Shown here: one piece after another, positions 5,819 through 10,353 of the stretch
How positions within the stretch are numbered: the stretch's first letter is position 1
Layout: every line of letters starts with the position of its first letter
From: Lachnospiraceae bacterium UBA2860
GTDB lineage: Bacteria > Bacillota > Clostridia > Lachnospirales > Lachnospiraceae
DNA: 10,353 bases
Assembly: GCA_002350625.1 (NCBI GenBank)
Contig: DEFE01000049.1
Span: forward strand, 344-10,696
Direction of reading: 5' to 3'
Notes under the pieces: generated by a model
Database searches by the model: none
Told to the model about the DNA's origin: nothing
The model's input: only the letters and a program-made list of their open reading frames with translations
Program-made: the position numbers and the translations under genes

Positions 5819-5844
5819 AAAGAGACCCCTAAGCGGGTCTCTTT
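5819..5844 (+). terminator. hairpin terminator after the S66 peptidase gene
   Basis: A perfect 10-bp stem, AAAGAGACCC (5819-5828) and GGGTCTCTTT (5835-5844), has a 6-nt loop CTAAGC. The T run is only three bases past the G+C part, so termination rightward may be partial. The mirror strand would end in TTTTAATT. It sits right at the start site of the next promoter. Confidence 0.6.
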
Positions 5845-5928
5845 CCATACGGGCGATGTGTCCGCGGCATCTCCCGGTCCGGGGCTCCTGATGCACTGCA
5901 CTGAAGCAGATCAGAAAGGAGACAGGCA

Positions 5929-6516
5929 TTGGAATTTGAGGAATTTTGCGAGCGGGTGAATGTCGTTGTCCTCGACGCGCTGCCGGAGATGTACGAGGAG
6001 ACAAAAGAAGAGAGCTGGCCGAAGATCGAGACCGTCCTTCGCGAGAATCTTCGGCTGAAGAGCCGCATGAGGACGAGAATGCGCAGAAACAAAGATTATA
6101 TGGCGCTGCTTAACAGCGAAGGGCAGCAGCTCTATGAGGAGCTCAGAAGAGTCAGGCGAAAGATCGCCATCGACAATGAGCAGCCTGCCTACACGGTGTT
6201 TTCAAACCGGACGCTTTTCGAGATGAGCAGGCAGATTCCTTTTACGATGGAGGAACTCCAGAGCCTTTTCGGCGTGGGAAAAATCAATTCCGCGCAGTAC
6301 GGGCAGCCGTTTCTCGACGCGATCCACGCTTTTTCGAACGGCGTGCGGACGGAGACATGTTCGGAGGAGTTTCTCGAGAAAGGCGAGGAAGGATATCCGC
6401 TGCTTTTCAGTCCGGCAAAAGCATATGAGAGCAGAGAAACAGAGAGGATAGCAGCAGGAAAAGCAGCAGAAAAAGCAACAGAAAAAGCAACAGAAAAAGC
6501 AGAAAAAAGACATTGA
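5929..6516 (+). CDS. stand-alone HRDC-domain protein with repetitive basic tail
   Basis: This is a 195-residue protein starting at TTG 5929 with AAAGGAG (5915-5921) 7 bp upstream. Residues 1-60 are charged and helical and match nothing I recognise. Residues 64-138 fit the HRDC (helicase and RNase D C-terminal) nucleic-acid-binding fold: LYEELRRVRRKIA, then PAYTVFSNRTLFEMSRQIP, then MEELQSLFGVGKINSAQYGQPFLDAI. Most HRDC domains sit at the end of RecQ helicases or RNase D, but here no helicase or nuclease domain is present. The tail (175-193) is built of A-x-E-K units encoded by a 12-bp tandem repeat and is probably a charged helix. It has its own strong promoter and is monocistronic, and the next gene converges on it. 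A role in binding DNA or RNA is likely, while the pathway is unknown. Confidence 0.75.
   Translation: MEFEEFCERVNVVVLDALPEMYEETKEESWPKIETVLRENLRLKSRMRTRMRRNKDYMALLNSEGQQLYEELRRVRRKIAIDNEQPAYTVFSNRTLFEMSRQIPFTMEELQSLFGVGKINSAQYGQPFLDAIHAFSNGVRTETCSEEFLEKGEEGYPLLFSPAKAYESRETERIAAGKAAEKATEKATEKAEKRH
6451..6507 (+). repeat. 12-bp in-frame tandem repeat at the end of the HRDC gene
   Basis: Four units follow each other: GCAGCAGGAAAA, GCAGCAGAAAAA, then GCAACAGAAAAA twice, plus a partial GCAGAAAAA. Each full unit encodes four residues (A-A/T-E/G-K), so slippage by whole units would change tail length without breaking the frame. Confidence 0.8.
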
Positions 6517-6518
6517 CG

Positions 6519-6549
6519 AAAAAAGACGGCGGGCATGATGCCCGCCGTC
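6519..6549 (-). terminator. rho-independent terminator of the htrA gene
   Basis: A 10-bp G+C-rich stem GACGGCGGGC (6525-6534) and GCCCGCCGTC (6540-6549) has a 5-nt loop. On the minus strand it is followed directly by six T (6519-6524). It begins 2 bp past the stop of the HRDC gene, so it mainly serves htrA. A second weaker stem, ATCACCG/CGGTGAT (6557-6578), lies between it and the htrA stop. Confidence 0.85.
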
Positions 6550-6613
6550 CCGCTCAATCACCGATGACTTCCGGTGATCAGGAGAGTTTATCTTTGCTGT
6601 GAATGTGTTCCGA

Positions 6614-7996
6614 TCACGCGGCCTGCTCTGTCTCCTTCGCGCCGAAGGTGACGGCTACAGTATTCGTGTCATAGCTGTTTTCGTCGCCGTTGCGGCCGAA
6701 CGCGCCGGGCTGCAGCTTGAAACGGACGACCGTGAGATAAGCGCTGTCCCCGTTGTGGTAATGAGAGATCAGATTCTTGAGGTCCGTGGCGGAAGCGACG
6801 GAAGTGCCGTCAACTTCGGTGATGATGTCGCCTTCTACGATGCCGGCTGCCTCAGCCGCCGTGCCGGGATCGACCGCGCTCACATAGACGCCGGTCGGAA
6901 TGCCGTAGAAGTTCGCATAGTCCTCGGAGATCGTCACGACAGTGACGCCAAGCAGGGCATCGCCGTCACCGACTTCGATCTCAGATGTTTCCTGCGGCAT
7001 GGCCTGTCCGTCTTCCTCGCTGCCTTCTTCGGTGTTTTCAGCAGCAGCGGCCTCTTCTTCAGGCGCCTTGCCGTTCGCGATATCGGAGAGGATGGGCTCC
7101 GCCATGTCGATCGGGATCGCAAAGCCGACGCTGTCCACGTAAGTGCTGACGTTCTTGCCTTCGTTGATGCCGATGAGCTCGCCCTTCATGTTGAGCAGCG
7201 CGCCGCCGGAGTTGCCGGGGTTGATGGCGGCATCTGTCTGGAACAGGCCTTCGTTTGTCTCCATCTGGCCGGTCTTTTCGTTATATGTCGTAAGTGTGCG
7301 GTCCTTGGCGCTGATGATGCCGCGGGAAGCGGTCTGGCCGTATCCGAGAGCATTGCCGATGCAGACGACTTCTTCGCCGATGACGACATCCTCGGAAGAA
7401 CCGATCTTAATGACATTGATCGCGCTAAGTGTTTCCTCGGACAGATCGCTCTTTGCCACCTTGATGAGGGCAATGTCCTTATCCTGATCAGCACCGACGA
7501 TCTCCGCCTTGGCAGCCGCCTCGTCGATGAAGGCTGCGGACAGCTCTGTGGCTCCGTTCACCACATGCTCATTCGTGGCGATGAGAAGCGCGTCGTCTGT
7601 TTCCCCGACGATAATGCCGGACCCCAAAGAGGTGCTCTCGCGCTCCTGGCCCCCGCGCGGATAGCCGTATCCGTAAGGACTGTAGCCGTATCCGAAGAAG
7701 CCGCCGAAGAATTCGTCAAACAGATCGCCTCTTCCTCCAAAATAATCCTGGACCTTCTCGACGGAAGTGTTCGTGATACATACCATCGCCGGCATACATT
7801 CCTGGACAACTTCCTTGACGCTCATTTCCTCAGCTTCTTCTTCTGTCTCCGCGCCGATGGCGATGTGCGTAAATCCCGTGTCCGGATCTTCAATGACGCC
7901 CGCGCTTGCCGCGACGCCTGCGCCGATCAGTGAGACCGTGCCGATGACTGCTGCGGCGACGCCGATATTTTTCCATCTGTTCATTTTGCTCTTCAT
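6614..7996 (-). CDS. htrA: HtrA/DegP-type serine protease with PDZ domain
   Basis: This is a 460-residue membrane-anchored protease/chaperone of family S1C that degrades misfolded proteins outside the membrane. Residues 9-33 form an uncleaved signal anchor. The trypsin-like domain has the triad His144 (NEHVV), Asp174 (DKDIALIKV) and Ser263 (NPGNSGGALL). An acidic Glu/Ala-rich linker (311-345) leads to one PDZ domain at about 347-427. Between anchor and protease there is an unusual Gly/Tyr/Phe-rich stretch (86-116, e.g. FGYGYSPYGYGYPRGG). I chose ATG 7994-7996 because AAAGGAGGT (8004-8012) lies 7 bp upstream. An ATG at 8020 in the same frame would place that ribosome binding site inside the gene. 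It is monocistronic, divergent from the lipid kinase and ends at a strong terminator. Many HtrA genes answer to cell-envelope stress two-component systems, but I cannot identify the binding site here. Confidence 0.92.
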   Translation of the reverse strand: MKSKMNRWKNIGVAAAVIGTVSLIGAGVAASAGVIEDPDTGFTHIAIGAETEEEAEEMSVKEVVQECMPAMVCITNTSVEKVQDYFGGRGDLFDEFFGGFFGYGYSPYGYGYPRGGQERESTSLGSGIIVGETDDALLIATNEHVVNGATELSAAFIDEAAAKAEIVGADQDKDIALIKVAKSDLSEETLSAINVIKIGSSEDVVIGEEVVCIGNALGYGQTASRGIISAKDRTLTTYNEKTGQMETNEGLFQTDAAINPGNSGGALLNMKGELIGINEGKNVSTYVDSVGFAIPIDMAEPILSDIANGKAPEEEAAAAENTEEGSEEDGQAMPQETSEIEVGDGDALLGVTVVTISEDYANFYGIPTGVYVSAVDPGTAAEAAGIVEGDIITEVDGTSVASATDLKNLISHYHNGDSAYLTVVRFKLQPGAFGRNGDENSYDTNTVAVTFGAKETEQAA

Positions 7997-8022
7997 AGTG
8001 AATACCTCCTTTATCTGCATCT

Positions 8023-8067
8023 ATGCATAGGCTTTAAGCCTGCTTCACAAGCATTGTGTTCCGGAAC
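8023..8067. promoter_or_regulatory. cluster of palindromes in the htrA upstream region
   Basis: Three perfect palindromic elements are crowded upstream of the htrA ribosome binding site: TATGCATA (8023-8030), AGGCTT-T-AAGCCT (8029-8041) and GTTCCGGAAC (8058-8067). They may be operator half-sites or, in the htrA leader RNA, small hairpins. I found no clear -35/-10 pair for htrA. The stretch 8070-8148 is A+T rich and shows no other structure. Confidence 0.3.
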
Positions 8068-8148
8068 CTGTTTGCTCCCTGAACTGGTTATTATTTTTGA
8101 AAAAATGTATGGCGGAAGTGTGAAACGAAATTGAAGAATTGTTGAATC

Positions 8149-8176
8149 TTGCCGCTCTTGTTCTTGACGATACAAT
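8149..8176 (+). promoter_or_regulatory. probable promoter for the lipid kinase-glutamine synthetase pair
   Basis: -10 TACAAT (8171-8176) is preceded at 16 bp by a weak -35 TTGCCG (8149-8154). The start would be near 8183, about 47 nt before the ATG at 8230. Confidence 0.4.
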
Positions 8177-8229
8177 GTGTTAAGGTAGGAAAATACGGAG
8201 AGAAGATACGCATAAGAAGAGGAGACGGA

Positions 8230-9141
8230 ATGAAGAACAGACTGCTGCTGATCTATAATCCGAAAGCCGGGAAAGGACAATTCCTTACACAGCTTCCCTC
8301 GGTGATTGATCTGTTTACGAAAGCCGGATATGCGGTAGAAGTGTATCCGACACAGGCGGGCGGGGACTGCGTGCGGAAGATCGAAGCGATTGAAGACATG
8401 TATGATCTGATTGTTCCGGCCGGAGGTGACGGCACTTTGGACGAGGTCGTGACCGGCCTCGTGCGGAGCGGGAAGAAGATACCGATCGGATATATTCCCG
8501 TCGGGTCGACAAACGATTACGCGAAGAGCCTCGGACTCTCGGCGAATATCATTCAGGCAGTGGGCGATATCCTGAACGGCGTCCCGAAGGCGCTTGACGT
8601 CGGACTGGTCAATAAAAACCACATCTTTGCCTACGTGGCCGCCTTCGGCGCTTTTACGGACGTCGCCTATACGACGAACCAGGACATGAAGAATCTCTTC
8701 GGCCACATCGCCTATGTTTTTGAAGCGACGAAGCGCCTCGCGGATCTGAAGCACTATCAGGTGTATGTGAAAACAGAAGATTACGAAAACGAGCAGGATT
8801 ATATCTTCGGCATGATCACCAACTCGATCTCTGTCGGCGGCATCAAGAACATCACGGGGACCGAGGTGCAGCTCGACGACGGCCTGTTCGAGGTGACGCT
8901 GATCCGGAACCCTAAGAACATTCTGGAGATGCAGGAGATCGTCGGATCGCTGATCACGCAGAATTATGACACGGACCTCATCGATTTCCTGAAGGCCGAG
9001 GAGATCGAAATCAGATCGAAGGACATGATTCCGTGGACGCTGGACGGGGAGTTCGGCGGCGTGTTCCAGGATGTTGTCATAGAGAATAAGAAGCAGTCGA
9101 TGCAGTTTTTACTGGACCCGAAAAAAGCGCTCGTCGGATAA
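8230..9141 (+). CDS. diacylglycerol kinase-family lipid kinase (DgkB/YegS type)
   Basis: This is a 303-residue soluble lipid kinase, the same size as Bacillus subtilis DgkB, which rephosphorylates diacylglycerol to phosphatidic acid when lipoteichoic acid synthesis releases it. Motifs are the N-terminal YNPKAGKG (9-16), the ATP-binding GGDGT at 65-69, IPVGSTNDYA (89-98) and the C-terminal catalytic-domain residues LDDGLFEV (Asp217) and LDGEFGG (Glu274). The natural lipid substrate could be diacylglycerol or another neutral lipid. I chose ATG 8230 because GAGGAGA lies just upstream and the family begins directly at the first beta strand. An upstream TTG at 8149 would fall in the promoter. It lies 14 bp before the glutamine synthetase gene, so both are probably on one transcript. 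Confidence 0.88.
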   Translation: MKNRLLLIYNPKAGKGQFLTQLPSVIDLFTKAGYAVEVYPTQAGGDCVRKIEAIEDMYDLIVPAGGDGTLDEVVTGLVRSGKKIPIGYIPVGSTNDYAKSLGLSANIIQAVGDILNGVPKALDVGLVNKNHIFAYVAAFGAFTDVAYTTNQDMKNLFGHIAYVFEATKRLADLKHYQVYVKTEDYENEQDYIFGMITNSISVGGIKNITGTEVQLDDGLFEVTLIRNPKNILEMQEIVGSLITQNYDTDLIDFLKAEEIEIRSKDMIPWTLDGEFGGVFQDVVIENKKQSMQFLLDPKKALVG

Positions 9142-9155
9142 GGAATTAAAAGATA

Positions 9156-10353
9156 ATGAAAGAAAATGAAAAAGAAGTGCTGCATGTTGAGGATTTGTTC
9201 GGCGAAGACGTATTCACCGACACCGTCATGCAGAAGAGGCTTCCCAAACAGACCTACAGAGAGCTGAAACGCGCCATTTACGAGGGCAGGGAGCTCTCCC
9301 CGCAGACGGCGGATATGATCGCGCATGAGATGAAGGAGTGGGCGCTCGAGCGGGGGGCGACGCATTTTACGCACTGGTTCCAGCCGCTCACGGGCGTGAC
9401 GGCCGAGAAGCACGACGCGTTTATCTCCGCGCCGCTCCCGGACGGGCGCGTGCTCATGTCGCTGTCCGGCAAAGAACTGATCCGCGGAGAGCCGGATGCC
9501 TCTTCGTTTCCTTCGGGCGGCCTCCGCGCCACCTTTGAGGCGCGCGGCTACACGATCTGGGACTCGACGTCGCCGGCCTTCATCCGGCACGACGAGGGCG
9601 GTGCGACGCTTTGTATCCCCACTGCTTTTTGTTCCTACAAGGGAGAGGCGCTCGACCAGAAGACGCCGCTGCTGCGCTCGATGGAGGCGATCAACCGGGA
9701 GGCCATGCGGCTCCTCCGGCTCTTCGGCAACACTTCGTCGAAGCGTGTTTTCCCCTATGTGGGCGCGGAGCAGGAGTATTTTATCGTCGACCGCGAGAAG
9801 TACCTGAAGCGCATGGATCTCGTCTTTACGGGGCGCACTCTGTTCGGCGCCGCGCCGCCGAAGGGACAGGAGCTTGACGACCATTATTTCGGCACGCTGC
9901 GCCCGCGCATCGCTTCCTATATGCGTGAAGTCAACGAAGAACTGTGGCGCCTCGGCGTGCCGGCGAAGACACAGCACAACGAGGCGGCGCCTGCACAGCA
10001 CGAGCTCGCGCCTGTCTATGAGAAGGTCAATGTCGCAGTCGATCACAACCAGATCATCATGCAGACGCTGAAGCGCGTCGCGACGCGCCACGGCCTTCGC
10101 TGCCTGCTGCACGAGAAACCGTTCGCGGGCGTCAACGGTTCCGGCAAGCACGACAACTGGTCGCTGATGACGGACGACGGCATCAATCTTCTCGACCCGG
10201 GGACGACGCCGCACGAGAACATCCAGTTCCTGCTTGTGCTTGTCTGCATTTTGAAGGCGGTGGACGAGCACGCGGATCTCCTCCGGGAATCCGCCGCGGA
10301 TGTGGGCAATGATCTGCGCCTCGGCGGAAGCGAGGCGCCGCCGGCCATCATCT
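9156..10353 (+). CDS. glnN: glutamine synthetase type III (N-terminal part, runs off the window)
   Basis: The frame is open from ATG 9156 to the end of the window, 399 codons, about 55-60% of the roughly 700 residues usual for GSIII. GSIII makes glutamine from glutamate, ammonia and ATP and is typical of Bacteroides, clostridia and cyanobacteria. Family signatures are the N-terminal FGEDVFTD and RLPKQTY, then HWFQPLTG (73-80), the metal-binding YVGAEQEYF (201-209), HNEAAPAQHELAP (274-286), NGSGKHDNWS (327-336) and GNDLRLGGSEAPPA (384-397). These show it is not a type I or II enzyme. AAGGAA (9140-9145), overlapping the lipid kinase stop, serves as a weak ribosome binding site 10 bp from the ATG. 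No separate promoter is visible in the 14-bp gap. Active-site residues seen so far are intact. Confidence 0.93.
   Translation, partial: MKENEKEVLHVEDLFGEDVFTDTVMQKRLPKQTYRELKRAIYEGRELSPQTADMIAHEMKEWALERGATHFTHWFQPLTGVTAEKHDAFISAPLPDGRVLMSLSGKELIRGEPDASSFPSGGLRATFEARGYTIWDSTSPAFIRHDEGGATLCIPTAFCSYKGEALDQKTPLLRSMEAINREAMRLLRLFGNTSSKRVFPYVGAEQEYFIVDREKYLKRMDLVFTGRTLFGAAPPKGQELDDHYFGTLRPRIASYMREVNEELWRLGVPAKTQHNEAAPAQHELAPVYEKVNVAVDHNQIIMQTLKRVATRHGLRCLLHEKPFAGVNGSGKHDNWSLMTDDGINLLDPGTTPHENIQFLLVLVCILKAVDEHADLLRESAADVGNDLRLGGSEAPPAII

Noticed and set aside
6599..7933. A 444-codon open frame on the plus strand, antisense to htrA
   Set aside because: It covers the htrA gene almost exactly, has no ribosome binding site, and its protein is an Ala/Asp/Arg-rich composition typical of the shadow frame of a G+C-rich gene.
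8964..10271. A 435-codon open frame on the minus strand across the lipid kinase and glutamine synthetase genes
   Set aside because: It is a shadow of two clearly recognisable genes on the plus strand, is highly Arg-rich and has no family features.
1..10353. Search for mobile elements, CRISPR arrays, toxin-antitoxin or phage-defence modules
   Set aside because: No transposase, integrase, regular spaced repeats or defence domains are visible. The only tandem repeat is the coding 12-bp array at 6451-6507.

Overview
This window looks like ordinary chromosomal DNA of a moderately high-G+C, low-oxygen Firmicute, most likely a clostridial (Lachnospiraceae-like) gut bacterium. The supporting evidence is a type III glutamine synthetase, a ferredoxin-domain aldo/keto reductase, Rrf2 and LarE/TcdA sulfur-type genes, an S66 peptidase, strong AGGAGG-type ribosome binding sites and use of GTG and TTG starts. 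The organism assignment is inference. I saw no rRNA, tRNA, CRISPR array, insertion sequence or phage genes.

Left edge (1-597): this part is visibly more A+T rich. It holds the 3' end of a polytopic membrane protein, then a good sigma-70 promoter and a structured leader ahead of a 67-codon gene that looks truncated. That gene ends by overlapping, stop to stop, the operon that comes from the other side.

Minus-strand operon (592-2709): an Rrf2 regulator with three cysteines, larE and tcdA are read in that order from a clear promoter at 2739-2767. The larE and tcdA frames overlap. The gap between rrf2 and larE carries two interlocking inverted repeats just upstream of the larE ribosome binding site. 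One arm region repeats a 13-bp pattern that is also found at the rrf2 promoter. This suggests autoregulation of a sulfur/Fe-S linked unit.

Middle (2794-5761): an SGNH esterase/acyltransferase is read to the right from its own promoter. Converging on it is an aldo/keto reductase with a C-terminal two-cluster ferredoxin domain, and divergent from that is an S66 LD-carboxypeptidase/MccF-like peptidase.

Right (5762-10353): a near-consensus promoter overlaps a terminator-like hairpin ahead of a stand-alone HRDC-domain protein with a repetitive Lys/Glu/Ala tail. An HtrA-type serine protease converges on it and ends at a strong terminator. Divergent from htrA is a diacylglycerol-kinase-family lipid kinase, followed 14 bp later by a type III glutamine synthetase that runs off the window. 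Most genes are housekeeping or stress functions. The least explained items are the regulatory architecture around rrf2-larE-tcdA, the promoter/hairpin overlap, and the HRDC protein.
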